This document shows, piece by piece, positions 1 to 8,444 of a DNA stretch of 64,000 nucleotides. A program made the translations under genes and the position numbers. The DNA is taken from positions 124,001-188,000 of the forward strand of contig JAGOPK010000005.1 in assembly GCA_017992055.1 (NCBI GenBank), given 5' to 3'. Positions within the stretch are counted from its first letter, which is position 1; each line of letters starts with the position of its first letter. The DNA comes from Burkholderiaceae bacterium. GTDB taxonomy: Bacteria > Pseudomonadota > Gammaproteobacteria > Burkholderiales > Burkholderiaceae_C. The notes beneath the pieces were generated by a model. It made no database searches. It saw only the letters and a list, made by a program, of their open reading frames with translations, and was not told the origin of the DNA.

Positions 1-3000
1 TTGGCGGTGGCGGCGGCAGCGGCGCGGTGGCCATGGCCTCGGGCCACAGCGACCTGGGCACGGCCAGCATCAGCGGATCGCTGGGCGGCTCGGGCGGCAG
101 CGGTGGTGCCGGTGGCGCAGTCACGCTGACCAGCAGCGACAGCATCGCCACCTGGGGCGAGCAGTCGCCGGGCCTGCTGGCGCAGAGCGTGGGCGGCGGC
201 GGTGGCGTGGCCGCGGCGGCGGCCTCGCCGTCCAGCATCTTCACCGGCACGATGAGCCTGGGTGGCAAGGGCGGCAGCGGCGGCGCCGGCGGCGCCGTCA
301 GCGTCAGCAACAGCGGCAGCATCGGCACCGCGGCGGCCCTGTCCTCGGCCCTGGTGGCGCAGAGCATCGGCGGCGGCGGCGGCGTCAGCGAGGTGCGCGC
401 CAGCAGCGTGGCGCTGGGCGGCGTGGTCGGTGGCGCCTCGGGCGCGGTGAGCGTGAGCAACACGGCCAGCCTGACCACGGCCGGCGGCGCCTCGGCTGGC
501 CTGGTGGCGCAGAGCATCGTCGGCGGCGGTGGCCTGGCCACCTCCACCGGCAGCGTGACCCTGGGCGGCACGGCCCCGGGCAGCACCAGCGGCGCGCTGA
601 CGGTGAACAACAACGGCAGCATCAACACGGCCGGCGCTTCGTCCATCGGCCTGCTGGCCCAGGCCATCGGTGCCGGCGGCGGCGCCGTGCTGTCGGCCGA
701 CCATGCGCTGACGGCCGACTTCGTCAACGCCACCGGCCTGCCGGGCGCGGTGTCGGTGACCAACAGCGGCGCCATCGCCACCAGCGGCGCCGGCGCGGTG
801 GCGCTGCTGGCCCAGGCCATCAGCAGCGGCGGCGGCGCCGTGGTGGCCAGCTACAGCGATGCCGGCAATGGCAGCTACACCGCCAGGATGGGCGGCACCA
901 CCGGCGACAAGGACGTCAGCAGCACGGTCAGCGTGGGCACCGGCAGCGTGGCCATCACCACCAGCGCTGCCAATGCCTCGGCCGTGGTGGCGCAATCCAT
1001 CGGCGGCGCGGGCGGCTACCTGGCCTCGACCAATGCCGCGGCCAACAGCACCATCAGCGGCAATGTGCTGCTGGGATCGGATGCGCGCTACGGCCCGGGC
1101 GGCGTGCTCAACCTGAGCCTGCTCGACACCCGCATCGGCACGCTGGGCGCCAACTCCTTTGGCGTGGTGGCGCAGTCGGTGGGCGGCGGCGGCGGCATGG
1201 CCAGCCTGGCTGCGGCCGCCGGCAACTCTGGCAGCAACACCATCAACGGCACGATCACCGGCCAGCTGGGCCAGGTGGGCGGTGCCGGCATCAGCGGCAC
1301 GGTGACGGTCGACGGCAGCGTGGCCATCAGCACCCAGGGCCTGCAGTCGGCGGGCCTGCTGGCGCAGAGCATCACCGGCGGCGGCGGCGTGGCCGTGCTG
1401 TCCTCGTCGGCGGCCAGCAGCTTCAGCGGCACGGTGCGCCTGGGCTCCACCGGCGGCGGCTCGGACTGGACCAATCCGGTCAGCGTCAACCTGAAGGCCG
1501 GCAGCAGCATCAGCACCAGCGGCGCCATGTCGCCGGCCCTGGTGGCCCAGGACATCGCCGGCGGCGGCGGCCTGAGCCTGCTGCGCGCCAGCAATGTGGT
1601 GCTGGGCGGCGTGACCAACAGCAGCGCGATGATCAACGGCAGCACCACCACGCCCGCCGTGACCGTGACCAATGCGGCCAGCATCAGCACCAGCGGCGCG
1701 GCCTCGGTGGGCATCGTCGCGCAGGCGATTGGCGGCGGCGGCGGCCTGGCCCTGGCCAGCGGCAGCGCCACGCTGGGCGGCGCGCCCGGCGGCTCGAACG
1801 CCGGCGCGGTGCTGGTCAACAGCAATGCGCCCATCCGCACCAGCGGCGTCAATGCCATCGGCATCCTGGCGCAGAGCGTGGGTGGCGGCGGCGGCGCCGT
1901 GCTGTCCACCGGCGATGCGATCACGTCCACCTTCAAGTCCGGCAGCGGCAATGCCGGCGCGGTGACGGTCAACGTCAATGCCTCGATCAGCACCAGCGGT
2001 GCCGGCGCCCACGGCGTGGTGGCGCAATCGGTGCGTGGCGGCGGCGGCCTGGTGCTCAGCGGCAACAGCCTGGTGATGCAGGGTGGCAGCAGCGGCAGCA
2101 GCGGCCTGGTGAAGGTCAACGTGGCCGCGGGCGTCAGCATCGTCGCCAGCGGCGCCGGCGCGGTGGGCATCAAGACCTGGTCGTCCACCGACCCCATCGT
2201 CAACATCGGCGCCGGGGCCACGGTGATGGGCGGTGCCGGCGGCAGCGCGCTGCTGTTCGACGGCCCGATCAACGAGCTCTACAACAGCGGCAGCCTGGGC
2301 ACGGCCGATGGCGCCGCCGGCATGGCGGTGCGTGCGCTGTCGGGCGACACCACCTTCGTCAACAGCGGCGCGCTGCAGGGCAGCATCCAGCTGGCCGAGG
2401 GCGGCGTCAACCTGCTGCACAACCAGGCCGGCGGCGTGCTGCAGGCCGGCGCCAGCATCGACCTGGGCAGCACCGGCCTGCTGCGCAACGACGGCCTGAT
2501 CCAGAGCGCCACGGCGGCCCTGGGCACCACGCACATCACCGGCTCGCTGCAGCAATCGGCCAGTGGCGTGATGCATGTGCGCATCGACCCGGCACGTGGC
2601 CTGGCCGATGCCTTCCAGGTCAGCGGCTCGGCGCAGCTGCGCGGCGTGCTGCGGCCGCAGCTGCAGAACGGCGCCAGCATCACCCCCGACACCCTGGCGG
2701 CGCTGCGCCTGTTCAGCGCCAAGGACCTGGACATCTCGGGCCTGGCGGTGGAGCAGAAGGCCATCCTGAGCTATGCGCTGAGCAGCCAGGACGGCGAGCT
2801 GAGCCTGCAGTCCAGCGCCAACTTCAGCCCCGATGGCCTGCATGCCGACGGCCGGCGCCTGGGCCTGCTGATCGGCAGCGCCCAGCGCCGCAGCCAGCCG
2901 CACTTCCGCGAGCTGACCGCCAAGCTGGTGGAGATCGCCGATGTGGGCGATCTGCAGCGCGCCTACTGGCATGTCAGCGGCGCCGCAGCGGATGCGGCGG

Positions 3001-3953
3001 CCAGCGTGGCCATGCACCGCAACAATGCCTTCATCCGGCTGCTGACCCGCCACTTCGGCCAGGCCGATGCCAGCCAGGCACCGGGCGCCATGGGCCGGCT
3101 GGGCGATGCACGCTCCAGCGTCTGGGCCCAGGCCTATGGCGACGCCGTGCACGACGACGGCGATGCGGCCACCGGCGCCCCGGGCCTGCGCACGCGCAGC
3201 AGCGGCCATGCGCTGGGCGGCACCTGGCAGCCCGACGACCAGACCACGCTGGGCCTGACCCTGGGTGGCGGCCGCATGCGCCTGGACATGGACGGCAGCT
3301 TCAGCGCCCAGGGCGATGCCTTCCAGATCGGCCTGGACGGCACGCGGCGCTGGGCCGACGGCTATACCAGCGCGGCCCTGGCCTATGGCTGGCAGCGGGT
3401 GCAGGCCACGCGCTGGCTGCCGCTGCTGGCCTCGCAGTTCCAGTCCGAGCACACGCTGCAAAGCCTGAGCGCGCGGCTGGAAGGCGGGCTGCGCCTGGCC
3501 CCGCTGCCCGAGGGCATGGCGCCTTATGCGGCGCTGCAGCTGCAGGCCTTCTACAGCCCGGCCTATGCCGAGCGTGCGACCGGCGGCCCGGCCAGCCAGC
3601 TGGCGCTGGACTACCAGCGGCGCAATGCCGTGGTCGGCCGCCTGGAGCTGGGGGCCGGCTACGACCTGCGCTATGCGCTGCCGGGCGGCAGCGATGTGCT
3701 GCTGCTGCGCGCCCGCGCCGCCTGGGCCCATGACCGGGCCTGGGGCGCCGACGTGGGCGCGGCCTTCCAGCAGCTGCCGGGCAGCCAGTTCAGCGTGGGC
3801 GGCCTGGCGCCGGTGCCCGATCTGGCCCTGGTCTCGGCCTGGGCCGAACTGCGGCTGCCGCGCAACCTGAGCCTGGGCGCGCGCATCGACGGCGAGTTCT
3901 CGGGCCGCTCGCAGGCCTACACGGCCTCGGGCAGCGTGCGCTACCAGTGGTGA
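1..3953 (+). CDS. Autotransporter (type Va secretion), glycine-rich repeat passenger plus C-terminal beta-barrel; 5' end outside window
   Basis: The frame is open from the first bases of the window, so the signal peptide and first part of the passenger are missing; at least 1,316 residues are present. The passenger is built of about twelve repeats of 60-90 residues, each carrying a short motif of the form (G/A)-(L/V)-(L/V)-A-Q-(S/A)-(I/V)-G-G-G-G-G (for example near bases 174-200, 354-380, 1164-1190, 1866-1890). The last repeat before base 2200 is degenerate. A linker follows, then from about base 3100 a roughly 270-residue barrel with alternating hydrophobic strands that ends in S-V-R-Y-Q-W; a terminal aromatic residue is typical of outer-membrane barrels. 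Such proteins export their passenger to the cell surface. What the passenger binds cannot be told. It is convergent with tamB, whose product is a known autotransporter assembly factor. Confidence 0.9.
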   Translation, partial: GGGGGSGAVAMASGHSDLGTASISGSLGGSGGSGGAGGAVTLTSSDSIATWGEQSPGLLAQSVGGGGGVAAAAASPSSIFTGTMSLGGKGGSGGAGGAVSVSNSGSIGTAAALSSALVAQSIGGGGGVSEVRASSVALGGVVGGASGAVSVSNTASLTTAGGASAGLVAQSIVGGGGLATSTGSVTLGGTAPGSTSGALTVNNNGSINTAGASSIGLLAQAIGAGGGAVLSADHALTADFVNATGLPGAVSVTNSGAIATSGAGAVALLAQAISSGGGAVVASYSDAGNGSYTARMGGTTGDKDVSSTVSVGTGSVAITTSAANASAVVAQSIGGAGGYLASTNAAANSTISGNVLLGSDARYGPGGVLNLSLLDTRIGTLGANSFGVVAQSVGGGGGMASLAAAAGNSGSNTINGTITGQLGQVGGAGISGTVTVDGSVAISTQGLQSAGLLAQSITGGGGVAVLSSSAASSFSGTVRLGSTGGGSDWTNPVSVNLKAGSSISTSGAMSPALVAQDIAGGGGLSLLRASNVVLGGVTNSSAMINGSTTTPAVTVTNAASISTSGAASVGIVAQAIGGGGGLALASGSATLGGAPGGSNAGAVLVNSNAPIRTSGVNAIGILAQSVGGGGGAVLSTGDAITSTFKSGSGNAGAVTVNVNASISTSGAGAHGVVAQSVRGGGGLVLSGNSLVMQGGSSGSSGLVKVNVAAGVSIVASGAGAVGIKTWSSTDPIVNIGAGATVMGGAGGSALLFDGPINELYNSGSLGTADGAAGMAVRALSGDTTFVNSGALQGSIQLAEGGVNLLHNQAGGVLQAGASIDLGSTGLLRNDGLIQSATAALGTTHITGSLQQSASGVMHVRIDPARGLADAFQVSGSAQLRGVLRPQLQNGASITPDTLAALRLFSAKDLDISGLAVEQKAILSYALSSQDGELSLQSSANFSPDGLHADGRRLGLLIGSAQRRSQPHFRELTAKLVEIADVGDLQRAYWHVSGAAADAAASVAMHRNNAFIRLLTRHFGQADASQAPGAMGRLGDARSSVWAQAYGDAVHDDGDAATGAPGLRTRSSGHALGGTWQPDDQTTLGLTLGGGRMRLDMDGSFSAQGDAFQIGLDGTRRWADGYTSAALAYGWQRVQATRWLPLLASQFQSEHTLQSLSARLEGGLRLAPLPEGMAPYAALQLQAFYSPAYAERATGGPASQLALDYQRRNAVVGRLELGAGYDLRYALPGGSDVLLLRARAAWAHDRAWGADVGAAFQQLPGSQFSVGGLAPVPDLALVSAWAELRLPRNLSLGARIDGEFSGRSQAYTASGSVRYQW

Positions 3954-3982
3954 GCCCCGGGGTGGGCCCTGGCCTGTGGCCG

Positions 3983-4057
3983 TGGCGCCCCCGGCAGGAA
4001 TCGAACCTGCATCTAGCGCTTAGGAGGCGCTCGTTCTATCCATTGAACTACGGCGGC
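3983..4057 (-). tRNA. tRNA-Arg, anticodon CCT
   Basis: The reverse strand folds into a cloverleaf: D stem GTTC/GAAC, anticodon stem AGCGC/GCGCT with loop CTCCTAA (anticodon CCT, reads AGG), 4-base variable loop, T stem GCAGG/CCTGC with loop TTCGATT, discriminator G73 and an encoded CCA. The acceptor stem is GCCGCCG against CGGGGGC, which leaves a G4-G69 mismatch in an otherwise complete 7-pair stem. It lies in the gap between the convergent autotransporter and tamB. I see no T-tract downstream. Confidence 0.93.
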
Positions 4058-4091
4058 GGACCGGGCGCGATTCTGGCACGGCGCCGCTGCC

Positions 4092-7000
4092 TCAGTTCCA
4101 GCGCCAGGACCAGATCAGGTCGACCGCGTTCTCGCCGCCGGTCTGCGCGCGCAGCGTGAAGCGCTGGGCCAGGCGGTAGATCAGCTGCCAGGTGCCGGTG
4201 GTGGCATTGACGCTGCGCTCGTAGCCCAGGTACCAGCGCCGCGACAGCTGCTTGCCCAGGCTGACCACGGTCTCGCGCAGCTCGTCGTCGCTCTGGCGCA
4301 CCGAGAAGTCGGTCAGGCCCACGGCCTCCAGCAGGTTGTCGGTGGGCGACTGGCCGTCGCCGGCCAGCAGGGCGAAGGCGGCGCGCTGCAGCAGCGCGGT
4401 GTCGGTGCGGCCCAGGCCATCGGGGCTGCGGCCCAGCACCAGCCAGGACAGCTGCTCGTATTCGCTCATCGCCGGCTCGCTGAACAGGCGCACGCGCGGC
4501 AGCTGGGCGGTGCCGGTCAGGGCCACGCCGACCACCACGTCGAGGTTGGGCCGCACCGCCTGCACGTCCAGCCGCGGGTTGTCCAGCGGACCGGTGAACT
4601 GGAACAGGCCACGCCGGATGTCCAGCTTCTGGCCATAGGCCGCGTACTGGCCGCCCTGGGTGCGCACATCGCCGTGCAGGGCCGGCCGGCCGCCGGGCGC
4701 GCTGATGTTCAGCGTGCCATGCAGGCCGGTGTCCACGCCATGGCCACGCAGCCGCAGCTGCTCGCTCAGGTCCAGGCGCAGCGCCACGCGCGCCTGGCGC
4801 AGCGCCGGTGGCAGCTCGGCCGGCACCGGGCGCGTGGCCTCGGCACCGGCTGCCGTGGCCGCGGTGCTGGTGCCGCCGGGCCGGCGCACCTGCACATCGG
4901 CATCCAGCGACGGCGCTTCGCCGCGCGAGATGTCGATCAGGCCTTCGTCGATGCGCAGGTCGCCGTCGAGCTGCAGGCTCTGGCGGTCCAGCCGCGCCTG
5001 GGCCTGGCCGCTGAGCTTGATGCGGCGGTCGATGCGGCCCAGCAGCCGGAAGCGCTGGAAGCTCAAGCCCAGCTCGGCCACCGGCTGCCGGCCCAGCTGG
5101 GCCTGGCCCTGCAGCGACAGCGTGCCGCCATCGGCACCGCTGAAGCGCAGCTGCTCGATGCGTGCGCGCTCGCCCTCCAGCGCCACGCTCAGCTCGCCGT
5201 CACCCAGGCTCACGCCTTCGAGCAGGTTGCGCAGCGACAGGCCGCTGCCGCGCATCTGGCCGGTGAGCAGCGGCGCACCGAGGGTGCCGGCGGCGCTGGC
5301 GCTGGTGTGCAGATGGCCGCCCAGGCGCCAGCCCGGCGGCAGCCAGGCGCCCCAGACGCCCAGGTTGTCGACGCGGGCCTCCAGCACGCCGTTGAGCGCG
5401 GCCTCGGCGGTGGGCCAGGCCGTGCCCGGCGCCAGGCTCAGCACCTGGGCGCCGGCCACGGCACCGACGTTGCGGCCGGCAAAACCCTGGGCCAGCTGCC
5501 ATTGGCCGTCGCGGGCAGAGGCGGCCAGGCGCAGCTCGCTCAGGCCCAGCTGGTGCACCTGGCCCAGCTCGTCGACCAGCTGCAGGTCGCCGCCCTGGCG
5601 CTCCAGCGCGATGTCGGCCTGCACCTGGGAGGCCGCCGCCGCGCCCTGGCGCAGCTGGATGCGGCCGCCCAGCGTCAGGTCGCCGCCCCAGCCCATGTCG
5701 GGCTGCAGCCGCGCCAGCAGCTGGGCCAGGTTGATGGTTTCCAGCCGGGCTTCGACCTGCAGGCCGTCGTCGGCGCGCGCCGCCGGCTCGGCGCCCTGCG
5801 CCTGCCAGCGCAGCTGCTGCCAGGTCAGCGCCGTGGCATTGGCCAGCGCGATGCGGCCCGGCGCCAGCTGCAGGCGCTGCGGCGTCAGCTGCGCGGCGCC
5901 AAACTGCAGCTCGGCGCCGGGGCTGTCCAGTGCCAGCCAGGGTGAGCCGCTTTGGCCGCTTTGGCCATTCTGGCCGTTGCGGGCGCTGGCGCGCAGCTGC
6001 AGCGACTGCCAGCGCCACAGTCCCGCCGGCCAGGCGCCGGGCACGGCGGTGCCCTGGGCCGTGGCGGTCCAGCCCCCCTGGCCCGACAGGCTCAGGCGTG
6101 TGCCGCTGCCGGCCGGGCCCAGCAGCGGCTCGGCCCAGGCCGGCGGGCGCAGCGGCAGGTCGGCGGCCAGCTGCAGGCGGTGCTGGCGCCAGCTGCCGTC
6201 CAGGCTGGCCTGCAGCTGGTCGATGCGCGGGCCGCCGGCACTGGCGTCGCGCAGCTGGCGCGCGTCCAGCGACAGCGCCAGCGTGGCATCGGGTGCGCTG
6301 TCCAGCTGCCAGCGCAGCTGGGCCGATTGCAGCCGGGCCGTGCCCAGGGCCAGCTCGCCGGTGCTGGCCGAGCCCTGGCTGGACCAGCCGCCGCTGCGCT
6401 GTTCCAGGCCGGCCTGGGCCTCGATGCGGCCAGCGCCGGGCCAGGCCGCGGCCAGCGCCTCGGCGCGCTCGGGCAGGGCTTCGGCCAGCAGGCGCTGCAG
6501 CGGCTGCAGCGCGGCCAGCGACGGCGCCTGCAGCTGCAGATTCCAGCGCTGGGCGGCCGCGGGGCCGTCGGCCTGGCCCTGCAGCGCCAGCGTCTGGCCG
6601 GCCAGCTGCAGCCGGCCGTCGAGCCGGGCCGCGGCACCACGCCGCGCCAGCTGCAGGCCGGCCGACAGCGGCAGGCCGGCGATGCGGCTGTCGGCCAGCT
6701 CGGCGCGGGCCTCGCCGGCCAGGCCCTGCAGCAGCGTTTGCAGCCGGGCCAGCGGCGTGCTGTCGCCGGCGGCCACGGCACCGGTGGCCGTGGCCGGCGG
6801 CGTCCAGCGCAGATCGGCCTCGAACTGGCCGCCCAGGCGGTGGCCGCCACGCTGCCACAGCGAGCCGGCCGGGCCTGGCCACCACCGCAGCGGGTCCAGC
6901 GCCACCAGCTCGGCTCGGCCACGCAGGGCCCAGCTGCGGCCGTCGTGCTGCAGCCGGCCGCTGGCGCGGGCCAGGGCCTCGCCGGCGCGGGCTTCGGCGG

Positions 7001-8429
7001 CGTCGAGCTGCAGGTGCTGGCGGCCCAGTTCGCCCTGGGCTTGCAGGTCGGCTTGCAGGTCGGCCGGGCGCGCCGCGCCGCCGGTCTGGGCGCCACGCAG
7101 CCGCGCGTCAAAGCGCAGCAGCGGCGCGGCCAGCCGGCCCTGGGCATCGGGCGTCAGGCCGCTGGCCTTCAGCGTCAGCGGGCCGGACAGGCTCAGGGCC
7201 GCAGCACGGCGGTCCAGGCGCTGCGGCTGCAGGCCCTGGATGTCCAGGCTCAGCTCGGCGCCGTCGCCCTGCCAGCGGCCGCGGCCCTGGATGCGGCCGG
7301 CGTCGCCGCCGGCATCGGCCAGCTGCAGCTCCAGCTGCTGCAGCGTCAGCCGGTCACGGTGGCGGGCCTCGCCCTCGGCGCGCAGCCGCAGCTGGCGCAG
7401 CGGCAGGGCGTTCTGCGACCAGTCGCCGGGCAGGGCATTGCGCAGCGCCAGATCCAGCTGCATCGGCCGGTCCAGGCCCCGGGTGTGCAGCTGGGCCCGG
7501 CCCTGCAGCCGCGTGCGGGGCGCGCCGGGCCACAGCGCGGCCAGGTCCAGCGCCTCGGTGTCGGCCTCCAGCATGGCCAGCGGCCAGGGCTTGAAGGGCT
7601 GCAGCTGCGCGCGCGCCTGCAACGAGGCGGCGCCCTGCAGGTCGGCGCTCAGCGCGATGGCCTGCAGCGGGCCCTGGGCGCTGATGCGGGCCTGCCAGTC
7701 GCGGCGGGTGCCGGGCGCCGGCGCGCCGTCGGGCTGCAGCGTCAGCCGTGCCGACAGCGCCAGTTCGCCGCCGGCCTGCAGGCTGGCCTCGCCCTGCAGG
7801 CGCAGCTGCTGCACGACCAGTTGCAGCTCGTCGATGCGGTGCTGGGCGCGGCCATCGGCCTGCCGCTGCTGCAGGCCCAGCCGTGCGCGCAGGCCGGTGA
7901 TGGCCGGGGCCTCGTCGACCAGCAGCCGGCCGATCACCAGCTCGTCGATGCGCAGCGCCAGCGGCAGCTGCAGGTGGGCCGGCGGCTGCAGCGGCTGGCC
8001 GGACGGCGGGCCGCTGGTCCAGCGCAGCTGCTCGGCCTGCAGCCGGCGCAGGTCCAGGCTCAGCCACAGGCCGGGCCGCGGCTGCCATTGCCAGGCGCCG
8101 TGTTCCAGCTCGAGCTGGTCGACGGCCAGCGTGCCGGCGCCACCGGGCAGGCTCCAGCGCAGGCTGCGGATGCGCCAGCGGGCATCGGCCGGCGCGCCTT
8201 CCACGCCCTGCACCTGCAGGCCGGGCACCTGGGCCAGCAGCCAGGCCAGGCTGGCCGGGCGCTGGGCGGCCCACCACAGGGCCGCGCCCAGCAGCAGCAG
8301 CGCGGCCAGCCCCAGCAGGGCCAGGCCGGCGATCCAGCGCAGCAGCCGGCGCGGCGCGGCCTTGCGGGCAGCGCTGGTGGCAGGGGCAGCGGCAGGAGCG
8401 GGGGCGGGGGCGGGCAGGGGATCGTTCAT
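4092..8429 (-). CDS. tamB: Translocation and assembly module protein TamB (DUF490)
   Basis: 1,445 residues, similar to the family's usual 1,200-1,500. An N-terminal cytoplasmic stretch is followed by one membrane anchor at about residues 30-55. A very long beta-helical region rich in L-Q-L and short polar strands comes next, and then the C-terminal DUF490 domain ending in W-S-W-R-W-N. TamB is inner-membrane anchored, spans the periplasm as a hydrophobic groove, and partners TamA. It aids autotransporter assembly and is implicated in phospholipid transport to the outer membrane. It starts 15 bases after the tamA stop, so the two are one transcription unit. Near bases 5945-5985 a short 9-base repeat encodes a G-Q-S-G-Q-S-G linker, a low-complexity insertion. 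Confidence 0.93.
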   Translation of the reverse strand: MNDPLPAPAPAPAAAPATSAARKAAPRRLLRWIAGLALLGLAALLLLGAALWWAAQRPASLAWLLAQVPGLQVQGVEGAPADARWRIRSLRWSLPGGAGTLAVDQLELEHGAWQWQPRPGLWLSLDLRRLQAEQLRWTSGPPSGQPLQPPAHLQLPLALRIDELVIGRLLVDEAPAITGLRARLGLQQRQADGRAQHRIDELQLVVQQLRLQGEASLQAGGELALSARLTLQPDGAPAPGTRRDWQARISAQGPLQAIALSADLQGAASLQARAQLQPFKPWPLAMLEADTEALDLAALWPGAPRTRLQGRAQLHTRGLDRPMQLDLALRNALPGDWSQNALPLRQLRLRAEGEARHRDRLTLQQLELQLADAGGDAGRIQGRGRWQGDGAELSLDIQGLQPQRLDRRAAALSLSGPLTLKASGLTPDAQGRLAAPLLRFDARLRGAQTGGAARPADLQADLQAQGELGRQHLQLDAAEARAGEALARASGRLQHDGRSWALRGRAELVALDPLRWWPGPAGSLWQRGGHRLGGQFEADLRWTPPATATGAVAAGDSTPLARLQTLLQGLAGEARAELADSRIAGLPLSAGLQLARRGAAARLDGRLQLAGQTLALQGQADGPAAAQRWNLQLQAPSLAALQPLQRLLAEALPERAEALAAAWPGAGRIEAQAGLEQRSGGWSSQGSASTGELALGTARLQSAQLRWQLDSAPDATLALSLDARQLRDASAGGPRIDQLQASLDGSWRQHRLQLAADLPLRPPAWAEPLLGPAGSGTRLSLSGQGGWTATAQGTAVPGAWPAGLWRWQSLQLRASARNGQNGQSGQSGSPWLALDSPGAELQFGAAQLTPQRLQLAPGRIALANATALTWQQLRWQAQGAEPAARADDGLQVEARLETINLAQLLARLQPDMGWGGDLTLGGRIQLRQGAAAASQVQADIALERQGGDLQLVDELGQVHQLGLSELRLAASARDGQWQLAQGFAGRNVGAVAGAQVLSLAPGTAWPTAEAALNGVLEARVDNLGVWGAWLPPGWRLGGHLHTSASAAGTLGAPLLTGQMRGSGLSLRNLLEGVSLGDGELSVALEGERARIEQLRFSGADGGTLSLQGQAQLGRQPVAELGLSFQRFRLLGRIDRRIKLSGQAQARLDRQSLQLDGDLRIDEGLIDISRGEAPSLDADVQVRRPGGTSTAATAAGAEATRPVPAELPPALRQARVALRLDLSEQLRLRGHGVDTGLHGTLNISAPGGRPALHGDVRTQGGQYAAYGQKLDIRRGLFQFTGPLDNPRLDVQAVRPNLDVVVGVALTGTAQLPRVRLFSEPAMSEYEQLSWLVLGRSPDGLGRTDTALLQRAAFALLAGDGQSPTDNLLEAVGLTDFSVRQSDDELRETVVSLGKQLSRRWYLGYERSVNATTGTWQLIYRLAQRFTLRAQTGGENAVDLIWSWRWN

Positions 8430-8444
8430 TGCCGATGCGGCCGG

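Noticed and set aside
165-2060. CRISPR-like array in the glycine repeats
   Set aside because: The repeats are in frame, diverged and encode a passenger motif; there are no unique spacers or cas genes.
3983-4057. tRNA gene as an integration site of a mobile element
   Set aside because: No integrase and no direct repeat of the tRNA 3' end is seen nearby.
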